Shown: positions 39,999-49,166, numbered from the stretch's first letter. The stretch: DNA of 64,000 nucleotides from Arthrobacter sp. U41 (GCF_007679325.1 NZ_VEGI01000001.1:1364001-1428000); one strand, 5' to 3'. Notes: generated by a model not told the origin, from the sequence alone. Numbers and translations are program-made.

Positions 39999-42722
39999 TC
40001 AGCCGGCTGCCCGGCGTCGCGAGGCCGCCAGCTTAGTGCCACCCAGCAGGACAACGCCCAACAGGACCGCGCCACCGGCCAGGCCTGCTAGCGGCAGGAG
40101 TGAACCCGCGCCGGTGTTCGGAAGTTGGCCGGAGCCGGCAGGAATCACGGCGGAACCGGCAGCCGGGACACCGGGCTCAGCCGACGCAGGGGGCACATCA
40201 GAAACTCCGGCCGCTGCCGGAGCCCCGGGACCTGCAGGCAGATTGGGCTCAGCCGGAACACCGGGTTCAGCCGGGACACCGGGCTGGGCCGGAACGCTGG
40301 GCTCGGCCGGGACACTGACAGGTGCGTCGATGGTGAAGGCCACCCGCCGCGGATCCGAGGTGACGCCGTCGACGGATTGGGTGACGGACAGCGTGTGCGC
40401 CCCGGGGGTGAGGCCCTCCGGGAACGGCACGCTCCACCGGCCGGCAGCAGCGCTGCCGGTTCCGGCCTGTGTTGCACCAACAGAGACCCCGTCGATCAGC
40501 ACTGCGACGTCGGCACCGTCGACGCCTGTTCCGGAAATCGTCCCGGGCAGTGTGTCCTGGCTGAAGTGCGCGCCGTCCGTGATCGACTCCACGGCCGGGG
40601 CGCCGGGGGCGAGGGTGAAGTTCGCCGTGGCGGAGGGGCTGTCCGCGGCTCCCGGCATCGTCTGCACGGCGCGCACGGAGAGCCTGCCGGGCGCAGTACC
40701 CTCGGCTGGAATGCTCCAATGCCCGTCGGGCCCGACATCCCCGGTGCCGCTAACATCGCCGGTGAGCCGTACCGTCAGCCCGGGGGTTCCGGTGCCGTCG
40801 ATGCCGGTGATCTCCTTCAGCGCCTCCCCGTCGGCCGGATTGGTGATCACCGGTGCGGCCAGTTCCGAGACCGTGAAGGCCAGGGACGCCGGGCCCGAGC
40901 GGCTGAATCCATTGACCGTCTCCGCGGTCAGCGTGAGCGGGCCGGTCGCCTCGGGTGCAGGGTAGGTCCACGTGCCGGCAGGATCCACCGGCACGTCCAC
41001 TGGCGTCTGGTTGCCAACGGTGATGCGCACTTTCGAGTTGGCGGCCACTGCCGACGCGGGTGCGGCCGGCACCCGGCCCGTGATGGGCTGCCCCGCCGTG
41101 AAGGTCAGATTCTCCGGCGCCACGAGCTCCGGCTTGTTCAGGAACAGCTGGAGTTCGACGGCGCTGGGGAACTTTGTGAGGGCGTCCTCGAGGGTGGTGG
41201 CGATGGCGTAGTTATCACCGGACGTCTCGCCTGCCGAATGCGTGCCCACGGCGAAGTTGCCACTGATCCAGGGTCCGCCCGAGTCTCCGCCGCTGGACTG
41301 GATATCGTTGGAGAGGAAGCCCCTGAAGGCACGGAGGTCGGCCGGGTCTGTCGTTCTGCCGCCCACAACGTAGATGCCGGTTTCGTCCACTTGCCCACAG
41401 GACCAGCCTGTTGTCCGTCCGGAGCGGCACACCTCCTGGCCCTGGAACGGGGCAACCTTGCCGATGATCTTCACGGCCGAGGGTCCCGGGGTCGCGGCGC
41501 TGGCCCAGGTGCTCGCTGCCGCCTGGACGCTGAGTCCGCCGTCGAGCGCCTCGATGACGGCGATGTCGGTGCCCACGTTGCCTGGGGCTTCTTCGGTGCC
41601 CGTGATCCAGGAGTTGAGCGGACCGCCGAACTGGCTGTATCCGAACGTGCCCAGCGGGGCCAGGCTGGCGGGCAGGGGCGCCGAATCTCCCGCCGTCGCG
41701 GACGTCGGGGGTTCAATCTCGGCGACACGTGCGGTGCCGTCTTCGGCGCAGTGCCCCGCCGTCAGCACCACCGGCAGACCCGCCGCGCTGAACGCGCCAA
41801 ACCCCGTTGAGCAGATGGTCATCCGGTCAATGACATAGCCCTCCCCGCCGAAGACGTCCGCTTCGGTGGTGACCGGCGACCCCTGTTCCAGCCGGACGTT
41901 GGCGTAGCGGGCCACGAAGTCAGCCGGGGAAATCTTCCCGGGCGCCGCGTCGGCAGTGGACGGTGCGGCCCGGGGGTCCAGGACGGCGGGTAGCGCGGCT
42001 TCCGCCGCATTCGTCCCGCCGGTGCGGATGATGAAGCGTCCTCCGGAGTAGGCCACGGCCTGCAGTCCCGCGGGACCCACCTCGCGGACGTATGCCTGGA
42101 ACAGCTGCTCGGTGCTGGACGCCACCAGTTCGGCAGGGGAGGGAACATCCGCGGGGACCGCTGCGGGAACTGCCGCTGAGGGAGCACTGGATGGTTCGGC
42201 AGAGGCTTCCGCGGACAGTCCGGCAGAGGGTGCCGCGAGCACGAACACGGCCGCGGTTCCGGCGTCGTTGAGTTCGTTCACCCGGGCCTGGAGCCCGGCG
42301 CCGCTGCCTTCGACGAGGATCCTGCCGTCGCGCAGGCTGATCCCCAGATAACCGGGCAGCTCCCGCAGGGAAGAAACCGCATCGGCTGCGGTTTTTGCCA
42401 GCTGGCCTGCTGCGTTGAACTCCTCAAGCGTCATGCCGAGGTCCCGCAGGACGGCTTCCGAGAGTCCGGCGTCGCTGACTCCCGGGGCCGCTGCGGGAGC
42501 TGCCGACGGAGCGGCCGACGGAGCGGCCGACGGAGCCGACGCTACCCCGGGAACAATTGCGGGAGTGGCGGTCGCTGACGGGGAGGCTGCCGGCGTGGCT
42601 GCGGGAGTTGCATCCCCTCCCCCCGCTTCAGCGAGCGCAGGCGCAGCGTAGAACGAACCCGCGAGCGCGATGGCGGCAGCCGCCACCGCCCGCACTGTCA
42701 GCTGAAACCTGGGAGTCTTCAC
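39999..42722 (-). CDS. Sortase-anchored S1-family serine protease
   Basis: A 907-aa surface protein. Residues 1-32 are a signal peptide, followed by a low-complexity stretch encoded partly by a 12-nt tandem repeat (42502-42538, PSAA units). Residues about 85-160 resemble an alpha-lytic-protease prodomain. The trypsin-like domain carries H324 (TAGHC), D386 (GTDIAVIEA) and S481 (GGDSGGP). Three Ig-like segments (about 535-800) and a repetitive Pro-Ala-Glu wall spacer follow. The C-terminus has LPNTG at 867-871, a hydrophobic helix and a basic tail, the signal for covalent sortase anchoring. The protease substrate is unknown; no sortase gene is in the window. Confidence 0.85.
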   Translation of the reverse strand: MKTPRFQLTVRAVAAAAIALAGSFYAAPALAEAGGGDATPAATPAASPSATATPAIVPGVASAPSAAPSAAPSAAPAAAPGVSDAGLSEAVLRDLGMTLEEFNAAGQLAKTAADAVSSLRELPGYLGISLRDGRILVEGSGAGLQARVNELNDAGTAAVFVLAAPSAGLSAEASAEPSSAPSAAVPAAVPADVPSPAELVASSTEQLFQAYVREVGPAGLQAVAYSGGRFIIRTGGTNAAEAALPAVLDPRAAPSTADAAPGKISPADFVARYANVRLEQGSPVTTEADVFGGEGYVIDRMTICSTGFGAFSAAGLPVVLTAGHCAEDGTARVAEIEPPTSATAGDSAPLPASLAPLGTFGYSQFGGPLNSWITGTEEAPGNVGTDIAVIEALDGGLSVQAAASTWASAATPGPSAVKIIGKVAPFQGQEVCRSGRTTGWSCGQVDETGIYVVGGRTTDPADLRAFRGFLSNDIQSSGGDSGGPWISGNFAVGTHSAGETSGDNYAIATTLEDALTKFPSAVELQLFLNKPELVAPENLTFTAGQPITGRVPAAPASAVAANSKVRITVGNQTPVDVPVDPAGTWTYPAPEATGPLTLTAETVNGFSRSGPASLAFTVSELAAPVITNPADGEALKEITGIDGTGTPGLTVRLTGDVSGTGDVGPDGHWSIPAEGTAPGRLSVRAVQTMPGAADSPSATANFTLAPGAPAVESITDGAHFSQDTLPGTISGTGVDGADVAVLIDGVSVGATQAGTGSAAAGRWSVPFPEGLTPGAHTLSVTQSVDGVTSDPRRVAFTIDAPVSVPAEPSVPAQPGVPAEPGVPAEPNLPAGPGAPAAAGVSDVPPASAEPGVPAAGSAVIPAGSGQLPNTGAGSLLPLAGLAGGAVLLGVVLLGGTKLAASRRRAAG

Positions 42723-42731
42723 CCGGTTACT

Positions 42732-43469
42732 CTAGCGCCCCAATTTCGCCAGAACGGCAGTCAGCTCGGCGTCCGTTACGCCATTATGGCGAAGAAACTC
42801 GACAGCTCTCACCCGGCGCACGAACCCGAGCAGGCTGTCCAGCCGCGATTCGAGAAGGGGCGCAAGTTCGTCCTCAGGCAGGTACCGTTCGTGTGGATGC
42901 GGTACTCCCGACACCCGGTGGTGTTCGTTGATGCCGCGCACGGCGTGCTCGTAGCCCGTGGCGATGGCGCTTTCGCCTGCGCCGGCGAGGTCCTGGAGCA
43001 TGGCTGCGATCATCCCGCTGCGGTCCCGGCCTGCCGAGCAATGGATCACGACGCCGCCGCGTGCCTCCGCCACGGCTTTGAAGACCGCGGCGAGCTTCTC
43101 CGGGAAGATCCGGGCGTTGTCCGCGTAGGACGCCGGATGGTTGAGGTAGGGAACGCAGAGCTCGCGGAACTCACTGTTGCCGGGGTCCTCGGTGGGGGCG
43201 TGCACGACGTCGAACGCGGCCAGCGTCTCCGGGCTCACCCGGGGATCGGTGTTGCGGCGCCGGATCTCGTCCGGGTTGCGGAGGTCAATCACCGTCCGGA
43301 TGCCGCCGTCGTACGCCTGTTGCCAGCCGGTTTCGGTGAGCCATTCGCGCCGCCCCATCCGGAACACTTCGCCGGCAATATGCCACGCGTTGACCGCCCC
43401 GTCCCATTGCACGGCTCCGGGTGCGGTCTTCCCCTGGCAATGGCCGACGGGCGCGTCAGGAATCGTCAT
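42732..43469 (-). CDS. Tyrosine-protein phosphatase (DSP/PTP superfamily)
   Basis: A 245-aa phosphatase. The P-loop Cx5R is VIHCSAGRDRSGMIAAML, and the N-terminal VIDLRNPDEIRRR resembles the Tyr_phosphatase3 family that includes mycobacterial PtpB-like and lipid phosphatases. The substrate may be phosphotyrosine or phosphoinositide. The start is uncertain: I chose the ATG at 43469 (MTIPDAPVG); in-frame GTG at 43505 and ATG at 43487 are alternatives, and none has a strong RBS. It is on the same strand as the surface protease gene, 9 bp upstream, and the two could be co-transcribed. Confidence 0.8.
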   Translation of the reverse strand: MTIPDAPVGHCQGKTAPGAVQWDGAVNAWHIAGEVFRMGRREWLTETGWQQAYDGGIRTVIDLRNPDEIRRRNTDPRVSPETLAAFDVVHAPTEDPGNSEFRELCVPYLNHPASYADNARIFPEKLAAVFKAVAEARGGVVIHCSAGRDRSGMIAAMLQDLAGAGESAIATGYEHAVRGINEHHRVSGVPHPHERYLPEDELAPLLESRLDSLLGFVRRVRAVEFLRHNGVTDAELTAVLAKLGR

Positions 43470-43528
43470 TCTGAAAGTCAAGCACATGCCCGGATCGTGA
43501 TCCACGGATCAGGTCCCGGGCGGGTACC

Positions 43529-44137
43529 CTACCGCTGCTTGGCGATCCGGTACTCGAGGGCGTTGCGGACCATGGGCCACTCGTGCTCCAGGATGGAAAA
43601 CACCACGGTGTCCCGCAGCGCGCCATCGCTGCTGCGGGTGTGGCTGCGGAGCACTCCGTCCTGCTTGGCGCCCAGCCGCGCGATCGCCTCGCGGGACTGG
43701 TGGTTGAGCCAGTGCGTCCGGAATTCGACGGCGGGACAGCCCAGCGTCTCGAAGGCGTGCCGCAGCAACAGCAGCTTGGCGTCCGGGTTGCTGCCGCTGC
43801 CGTGGGCGGACGCCGCGTTCCAGGTGGAGCCGATCTCCACCCGGGGAGTGTCGGCGTCGATGTTCATGAAGGTGGTCATGCCGATCACCCGGCCCGGACC
43901 GCCGGTTGCGGGGTCAATCACCCGCGTGGTGAACGGGAGCATGGAGCCCCTGCGCTGCAGGTCCAGGCGCCGCTCGATCTCGGCGGCCATCTGCTCAGGT
44001 GTGGGCACGCTGGTGTACCAGAGTTTCCAGAGTTCGCCGTCTTGGGCTGCCTGGACCAGGCCGTCGTGGTGGTCCGGACTCAGCGGCTCCAGCACCACCA
44101 GCGCACCGGTCAGCGTGATGGGCTCAAAGGAAGTCAC
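43529..44137 (-). CDS. GNAT-family N-acetyltransferase
   Basis: A 202-aa RimJ/RimL-like acetyltransferase. The start ITLTGALVVLEPLSPDHHDGLVQAA and the central VIGMTTFMNIDADTPRVEIGSTW fit the family. The acetyl-CoA loop region, GSGSNPDAKLLLLRHAFETLG, lacks the classic RxGxG and is seen in a subset of RimL homologues. FRTHWLNHQSREAIARLGAKQDGVLR follows. The acceptor is unknown. It lies upstream of the tyrosine phosphatase gene on the same strand, with a 59-bp gap. Confidence 0.83.
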   Translation of the reverse strand: MTSFEPITLTGALVVLEPLSPDHHDGLVQAAQDGELWKLWYTSVPTPEQMAAEIERRLDLQRRGSMLPFTTRVIDPATGGPGRVIGMTTFMNIDADTPRVEIGSTWNAASAHGSGSNPDAKLLLLRHAFETLGCPAVEFRTHWLNHQSREAIARLGAKQDGVLRSHTRSSDGALRDTVVFSILEHEWPMVRNALEYRIAKQR

Positions 44138-44221
44138 GGCACAATCCTAAGGGCGCCCGCTTCTGCGATTGCGGTACGACCCCCCAGTGACTAAACACCA
44201 TGTTCTGGCTACGCTGTTGCC

Positions 44222-44662
44222 GTGATAACCATCGAACGCTCGGTCCGCTCGTCCCTTGATGCCAAAAGCGCGTTTGCCTACCTGTCGGCATTTGAACATA
44301 CGCCGGAATGGGATCCCGGGACCCCGGTCGTCAACAAATTGTCGGCCGGCCCGGTTGCCGTGGGGCATGAATACCATGCCGAAGCCGAGTTCCGCGGGAA
44401 GCGCCAGGCACTGACCTACCGAGTGCTGGAACTGAGCGCCCGGCATATCAAGCTGCGCGGGGAGAACAAGTCGGTCGTTTCGGTGGACACGATCGAGGTG
44501 ACGCCGGCGGATGCCGGATGCCTGGTCAAGTACACGGCCGAATTCACCCTCAAGGGGCTGCTCAAGATCGCCGAACCCTTCATGAAGCCGGCCTTCCAGT
44601 CCTTGGCCGACCCCGCGATGGCCGGAATCCAGAAAGCCCTCGACTCACGGGCGTCGCAGTAG
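44222..44662 (+). CDS. SRPBCC-superfamily protein (polyketide cyclase-like)
   Basis: A 146-aa START-like protein with a GTG start at 44222. [34 protein letters not shown] is the typical opening of the family, and [33 protein letters not shown] the C-terminal strands and long helix. Such proteins bind hydrophobic ligands in a cavity; no catalytic residues are evident. It is followed 26 nt later by a small membrane-protein gene and may be co-transcribed with it. Confidence 0.8.
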   Translation: MITIERSVRSSLDAKSAFAYLSAFEHTPEWDPGTPVVNKLSAGPVAVGHEYHAEAEFRGKRQALTYRVLELSARHIKLRGENKSVVSVDTIEVTPADAGCLVKYTAEFTLKGLLKIAEPFMKPAFQSLADPAMAGIQKALDSRASQ

Positions 44663-44688
44663 CGGACCGGCCGGAACAGGAGCGTACC

Positions 44689-44922
44689 GTGACATCGCAG
44701 AATCCGGATCCGCTGGAGAACAAGCTCACCGGCCTGGAGCCGGGCGGCGGCGTGCCTCCCGGTGAGACACCACCGGGCGAGGGCACCTCGACGGGACCGC
44801 AGGGGCCGCGGCTCCGGGAGGACCGGGGGTTCGTCCAATACCTCTGGATCGTGATGATCGCCGTAGTGGTTCTTTTGGTGCTTCTCTTTTTTGTCGGTTA
44901 TATCGTGGGGATCCTCGACTAG
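44689..44922 (+). CDS. Small single-helix membrane protein (DUF6480-like)
   Basis: A 77-aa protein with a GTG start and AGGAG upstream. The N-terminal half is Pro/Gly/Glu-rich ([27 protein letters not shown]), the C-terminal half one transmembrane helix ([23 protein letters not shown]). The [14 protein letters not shown] block recalls the small actinobacterial DUF6480 family; this is from memory and should be confirmed. Function is unknown. Its stop overlaps that of the convergent paaH through the palindrome CTAG. Confidence 0.7.
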   Translation: MTSQNPDPLENKLTGLEPGGGVPPGETPPGEGTSTGPQGPRLREDRGFVQYLWIVMIAVVVLLVLLFFVGYIVGILD

Positions 44923-45806
44923 TTGGCCCAGTCGAAGAACCCTTTGCCGGTCTTGCGTCCCAGCTCGCCGCGGGCCACCTTGTCGCGCAGGATCTGCGGC
45001 GGGGCGAAGCGCTCGCCCAGCGTGGAGGCGAGGTATTCGGCAATGCCGAGCCGGACGTCCAGTCCCACAATGTCCGTGGTCCGCAAGGGGCCGGTGGGGT
45101 GCTTGTAGCCCAGGACCATGGCGTTGTCGATGTCCTCGGCGGATGCCACGCCTTCCTCGACCATGCGCATTGCTTCGAGGGCAATCGCGACCCCCAGGCG
45201 TGAGGACGCGAAGCCGGGAGCGTCATTGACGACGACGGCGGTCTTGCCCAGCGCTTCGACCCAGCCACGGGCCGACTGGGCCAGCGGCTCCGAGGTCTGC
45301 TCACCGAGCACCACTTCAATCAGGGTGGACGCAGGCACCGGATTGAAGAAGTGCAGGCCGAGGAAGTTCTGCGGGCGCTGCAGCTCACGGGCCAGCGCGT
45401 TGACGGAGATGGAGGAGGTGTTGGAGGCGAGGTAGGCGCCGTCGTCGAGGCGTTCTTCAATCCCCCGCAGGGACACGACTTTCAGGTCCCAGTCTTCCGG
45501 AACGGCTTCGATGACCAGCTGGCGGTCCTTGAAGTCGTCGTAGTCCACGGTGACAGAGAGCCGCGACACCATCTCGTCCAGGTTGCCGTCCGTGGCGCCG
45601 CGCTCGATGCTTTTGGCCGCCGCCGACTCCACCCGCTCGCGGGCAGCCTCCGCGGACTGTTCGTCGCGCTCGACGACGAGGACGTTGGCGCCGTTGATCA
45701 GGAAGGCGTGGGCGATGCCGGCGCCCATCCGGCCCCCGCCGAGAACCCCGACGCAGTTAGGAAGGGCACTGTTGGGGAGGTTCGCGGGGCGTGCGGAGTT
45801 GCTCAT
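44919..45806 (-). CDS. paaH: 3-hydroxyacyl-CoA dehydrogenase PaaH
   Basis: A 295-aa dehydrogenase of the short 3-hydroxybutyryl-CoA type. The NAD-binding Rossmann loop is [18 protein letters not shown], followed by [17 protein letters not shown]; the catalytic His/Glu lie in [19 protein letters not shown], and the C-terminal domain starts [23 protein letters not shown]. It oxidises the 3-hydroxyadipyl-CoA made from opened phenylacetyl-CoA. Third gene of the thiolase-hydratase-dehydrogenase unit, 2 nt after the hydratase. The assignment to phenylacetate rather than general butyryl metabolism rests on the operator before the unit. Confidence 0.88.
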   Translation of the reverse strand: MSNSARPANLPNSALPNCVGVLGGGRMGAGIAHAFLINGANVLVVERDEQSAEAARERVESAAAKSIERGATDGNLDEMVSRLSVTVDYDDFKDRQLVIEAVPEDWDLKVVSLRGIEERLDDGAYLASNTSSISVNALARELQRPQNFLGLHFFNPVPASTLIEVVLGEQTSEPLAQSARGWVEALGKTAVVVNDAPGFASSRLGVAIALEAMRMVEEGVASAEDIDNAMVLGYKHPTGPLRTTDIVGLDVRLGIAEYLASTLGERFAPPQILRDKVARGELGRKTGKGFFDWAN

Positions 45807-45808
45807 CT

Positions 45809-46639
45809 TCAGTTCTTCTTCCGGTCTGGATCCTGGTCGGACGAGGTGGCTGGCTTCTTGGCTGATTTCTTATCAGATTTCTTATCCAGGAAAGCCTGCA
45901 TGCGGTCGAACTTAGCCTGGGACTCAAAGAGGATCCCCTGCGCCAGCTGGTCGATCAGCGGGTGCGCCTCGGCGGGGGCGTGGAACACTGACTTGGTGAT
46001 CCGGACCGCGAGGGGATCCTGGCCGGCAATCCTATCGGCCAGGGCGTGGGCCGCCGCCATCAGCTCGGACGCCTCGTGGATTTCGGTGATGAGGTTGACC
46101 GCAAGCGCCCGTTCGGCCCGCAGCACGGTACCGGCCAGCAGGATTTCCTTGGCGATGGGCTCCCCCACGAGCTCCTTCAGCCGCCAGCTCGCGCCGGCAG
46201 CGGCGAGAATCCCGAGGCCCGTCTCCGGATTGCCGATCCGCACGGACGGGGTACCGATCCGGAAGTCCGCGGCGTACGCCAGTTCGGCGCCACCGCCCAG
46301 GCAGAAGCCGTCCAGCGCCGCGATGACGGGCATCGGGAGCTTGGCGATCCGCACAAAGATGGTGGAGTTGATGCCCTGCAGGGCGTCGTCGCGGCGGCGT
46401 TCGCGGAGCTGGCCGATGTCCGCGCCGGAGGCGAAGACACCTTCCGTGCCCGCGATGATCAGCACTTTCGGGGTCTGCTCCAGCGCGGCGCAGACGGCGT
46501 GCAGCTCGTCGACCATCTGCTGGTCGATGGCGTTACGGACCTCGGGCCGGTTGAGGAGCACCACCAGCCGGTCCTCGCGCTCGTCGATCAGCAGCGTGCT
46601 GAAATCCTGCGGGTTGAGACCCGTCACAGCGGCCGCCAC
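45809..46639 (-). CDS. paaF: Enoyl-CoA hydratase, probable PaaF
   Basis: A 276-aa crotonase-family hydratase. RPEVRNAIDQQMVDELHAV, GTEGVFASGADIGQLRERR (oxyanion hole) and AALDGFCLGGGAELAYAADFRI with the expected Glu positions support hydration. I start it at the GTG at 46639, with GGAG eight nt upstream; its first base is the last base of the thiolase stop (TAGTG), which favours termination-reinitiation. A GTG at 46627 is the alternative. The C-terminus ends in an unusual Lys/Ser/Asp-rich tail (DKKSDKKSAKKPATSSD). It hydrates 2,3-dehydroadipyl-CoA in the proposed pathway. Confidence 0.85.
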   Translation of the reverse strand: MAAAVTGLNPQDFSTLLIDEREDRLVVLLNRPEVRNAIDQQMVDELHAVCAALEQTPKVLIIAGTEGVFASGADIGQLRERRRDDALQGINSTIFVRIAKLPMPVIAALDGFCLGGGAELAYAADFRIGTPSVRIGNPETGLGILAAAGASWRLKELVGEPIAKEILLAGTVLRAERALAVNLITEIHEASELMAAAHALADRIAGQDPLAVRITKSVFHAPAEAHPLIDQLAQGILFESQAKFDRMQAFLDKKSDKKSAKKPATSSDQDPDRKKN

Positions 46640-47868
46640 TACACCCGCTCCAGCAGCATCGCGGTGCCCTGGCCCACGCCGATGCACATCGTAGCGAGGC
46701 CGATCCTGGCATCCTCGCGCTCCATCCGGCCCAGCAGGGTGATCGCGATCCGGGACCCGGACGAGCCCAGCGGGTGGCCCAGGCTGATGGCGCCGCCGTC
46801 GCGGTTCACGATCTCGGGGTCCAGCCCGAGCCGCCGCATGCTGGCGAGGGACTGCGTGGCGAAGGCCTCGTTGAGTTCGACGGCGCCAAGGTCGCCGACG
46901 CTGAGACCGGTCCGGGCAAGCACCTTTTGGGTGGCCGGGACGGGGCCGATGCCCATAATCTCGGGCTCGCAGCCCGCGGAGGCGCCGTCGATGATCCGGG
47001 CGCGCGGGGTCAGGCCGAGCCGCTCGATGGCGGCTTCGGACGCGACGATGATGGCTGAGGCGCCGTCGTTAAGGGTGGAAGAGTTTCCTGCCGTGACCAC
47101 GGAACCGCCGGCGACGACGGGGCGGAGGCCCGAGAGAACGTCCATCGTGGTTCCGGCGCGGGGGCCTTCATCGGTGTCGACGACGGTCTCGCCTTTGCGG
47201 GTCTTGACGGTGACGGGGACGATTTCTCCGGCGAAGCGGCCGGCGGCGATGGCCGCGAGGGAACGTTCGTGGGAGCGGACGGCGAAGGCATCGGCGTCCT
47301 CGCGGGTGATCCCGTCCACGCGGGCCACCTCCTCGGCCGTTTCCGGCATGGAGTAGGTCATCTTGCCGCCGCGGGAGAGTTCGCCCTTCTGGAACAGCGG
47401 GTTCGCGAAGCGCCAGCCAATGGACGTGTCGAAGATCTGGCCCGGCTTCGCGAAGGCGGCCTGCGGCTTCTCCTGGACCCAGGGGGCGCGGCTCATGGAT
47501 TCGACGCCGCCGGCGATCACGATGTCCGCTGCTCCGGACTTGATCATCTGGCTGGCCATGATGATGGCGCTCAGGCCGGAGGCGCAGAGCCGGTTCACGG
47601 TGATGCCGGGGATGTGCAGCGGGAGACCGGCCAGGATGGTGGCCATGCGGGCGACATTGCGGTTTTCCTCGCCGGCGCCGTTGGCGTTGCCCAGGATGAC
47701 CTCGTCGATGCTCTCCGGATCCAACCCGGCCCGGGCCACTGCCGCGCGGATCACCAGGGCGGCCAGGTCATCGGGGCGGACCGCGGAGAGTGCCCCGCCG
47801 TAGCGGCCCACCGCAGTGCGGGCACCGCCTACGAGAAATGCCTGTGGTCCTGCTGCTGCTGATGCCAT
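46639..47868 (-). CDS. paaJ: Thiolase, probable 3-oxoadipyl-CoA thiolase PaaJ
   Basis: A 409-aa thiolase. The acylated Cys lies in VNRLCASGLSAIIMASQMI, the His in NEAFATQSLASMRRLG, GGAISLGHPLGSSGSRIA carries the second active-site His, and the C-terminal Cys lies in ATMCIGVGQGTAMLLERV. It cleaves 3-oxoadipyl-CoA (and probably 3-oxo-5,6-dehydrosuberyl-CoA) to acetyl-CoA and succinyl-CoA. ATG start at 47868; a longer in-frame reading is not supported. First gene of a three-gene unit with paaF and paaH, preceded by a PaaR-type palindrome about 100 bp upstream. Confidence 0.88.
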   Translation of the reverse strand: MASAAAGPQAFLVGGARTAVGRYGGALSAVRPDDLAALVIRAAVARAGLDPESIDEVILGNANGAGEENRNVARMATILAGLPLHIPGITVNRLCASGLSAIIMASQMIKSGAADIVIAGGVESMSRAPWVQEKPQAAFAKPGQIFDTSIGWRFANPLFQKGELSRGGKMTYSMPETAEEVARVDGITREDADAFAVRSHERSLAAIAAGRFAGEIVPVTVKTRKGETVVDTDEGPRAGTTMDVLSGLRPVVAGGSVVTAGNSSTLNDGASAIIVASEAAIERLGLTPRARIIDGASAGCEPEIMGIGPVPATQKVLARTGLSVGDLGAVELNEAFATQSLASMRRLGLDPEIVNRDGGAISLGHPLGSSGSRIAITLLGRMEREDARIGLATMCIGVGQGTAMLLERV

Positions 47869-47967
47869 GGGTACACCCTTCACGCGATAAACGTCTCTGT
47901 CATCGAATCTGTCATCGAACGAACTCTCATCGAGCCCGCCTCCACGGTCAACCGTCAACGCGCCAAT

Positions 47968-47984
47968 TTACCGACCGTTCGTTC
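47968..47984. promoter_or_regulatory. PaaR-type operator before the thiolase gene
   Basis: TTACCGACCGTTCGTTC is identical over all 17 bases to the site before paaA. On the minus strand TATAGA (47985-47990), a possible -10, directly abuts it, and TTGACC lies farther upstream. Confidence 0.7.
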
Positions 47985-48033
47985 TATAAAGATTACACGG
48001 CGCGGCAAGGGGGTCAATCAGACTCCTTCCGGA

Positions 48034-48708
48034 TTACGCGACCACGACGCCGAGATGGCTCGCCATCAGCGGGGCCAGCAGGCCGAGCTGGTAGTCATCG
48101 ATCACCAGTCCGGCGAGGCTTCCCAGGCCGCTGATAACGCGGAAGTCGGTGCCGCGGATGTCAAAATCCTTGAGCCTGGCGCCAGCGACATCGAGGGTGC
48201 CGATGGTGCAGTTCTTCAGCGCCACCCGCGTCGCCGTGCATGACCCCAGGTCCAGCTCACTGATGATGCAGTCGCTGATCTGGACGTCCGTGAGCTTGGC
48301 GCCGCGCAGGTTCACGTAGTCGAGTTTGCCGCCGTCGATCCGCACGGACTGCCAGCCGCTTTCGTAGAGCTCCGCGGAACCCCAGCGGGGGTTGCCGATC
48401 TCGACGTCGCGCAGTGTGCTCCGGGCCGCCGTGAACACGGGGGCGTACATCTCCGCCAGGATGCAGTCGCGGAAACTGGCGCCGCGCAGCTGGGTCTCAT
48501 TGAAGGACACGCCCTGGAAGTCGCACTCGGCGAAGTCGGTGCCGGAGAGTTCCAATCCGTCCGCCGATGCCCTGCTGTACCGGACGCCGTCGTACCTCTC
48601 CCCCGGCTGGAAGTCCGGAGCCGGGTCGTCCTGGAGCTCTGCCAGCCGGACGGGGCTGAGCCGCGGAGCGGTAACCTTCGGCGCTTTGGCTGCGGTGCCC
48701 TGCGCCAC
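48034..48708 (-). CDS. Pentapeptide-repeat protein
   Basis: A 224-aa protein. From about residue 40 onward repeats of A(D/N)LxX type (LELSGTDFAECDFQGVSFNETQLRGASFRDC split in units, then VNLRGAKLTDVQISDC) build a right-handed beta-helix. The function of such proteins ranges from gyrase protection to unknown. I start it at the GTG at 48708, whose G is the last base of the SRPBCC stop (TAGTG), suggesting coupled translation. The upstream reading frame before that overlaps the SRPBCC gene and is not real. No resistance partner is seen nearby. Confidence 0.78.
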   Translation of the reverse strand: MAQGTAAKAPKVTAPRLSPVRLAELQDDPAPDFQPGERYDGVRYSRASADGLELSGTDFAECDFQGVSFNETQLRGASFRDCILAEMYAPVFTAARSTLRDVEIGNPRWGSAELYESGWQSVRIDGGKLDYVNLRGAKLTDVQISDCIISELDLGSCTATRVALKNCTIGTLDVAGARLKDFDIRGTDFRVISGLGSLAGLVIDDYQLGLLAPLMASHLGVVVA

Positions 48709-49166
48709 TAGAGCGACTCGGCCTTGGCCGCGATTTCTGCCAGGTCCTTGGCGAGGGCCTTGCGCGTGATGCGCATGCCCAGCCTTCCGAAGAGCGCCAT
48801 CGCCAGTTTGCTCATCCGGGAAGGATTGACCAGATCGGCGCCGAACGTCATGGTGAGGTCGGTGCCGCCGTCGCGATCGGCCAGCGTCATGCGGGAGGTG
48901 TAGTCGGACCCGCCCTGCAGCGCTTTCACCGTGGTACTCCGGGGCGGGTCGGCCTGGGAAACCCACATTTCCACAGTTTCCGACCTGCCCATCATGGTGC
49001 GGGTTTCCTTCCAGCGCGTGCCCTCGCCGTAGGGGCCGTCGCTCAGCATCTGGATCGAGTCGACGCCGGACAGGGTTGCGGCCGAACCGGGAATGTCGGA
49101 AATGACCGCCCACACTTTGTCCGCCGGGGCATTGACGTGGTGGGTCAGGCTGAGTTTGTGGTCCAT
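48708..49166 (-). CDS. SRPBCC-family protein
   Basis: A 152-aa START-like protein. MDHKLSLTHHVNAPADKVWAVISDIPGSA is the classic opening of the polyketide cyclase/dehydrase branch, and MTFGADLVNPSRMSKLAMALFGRLGM the terminal helix region. It lies upstream of, and is coupled to, the pentapeptide gene by a TAGTG overlap. Ligand and function are unknown. It is a different subfamily from the SRPBCC gene at 44222 (little visible similarity). Confidence 0.8.
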   Translation of the reverse strand: MDHKLSLTHHVNAPADKVWAVISDIPGSAATLSGVDSIQMLSDGPYGEGTRWKETRTMMGRSETVEMWVSQADPPRSTTVKALQGGSDYTSRMTLADRDGGTDLTMTFGADLVNPSRMSKLAMALFGRLGMRITRKALAKDLAEIAAKAESL

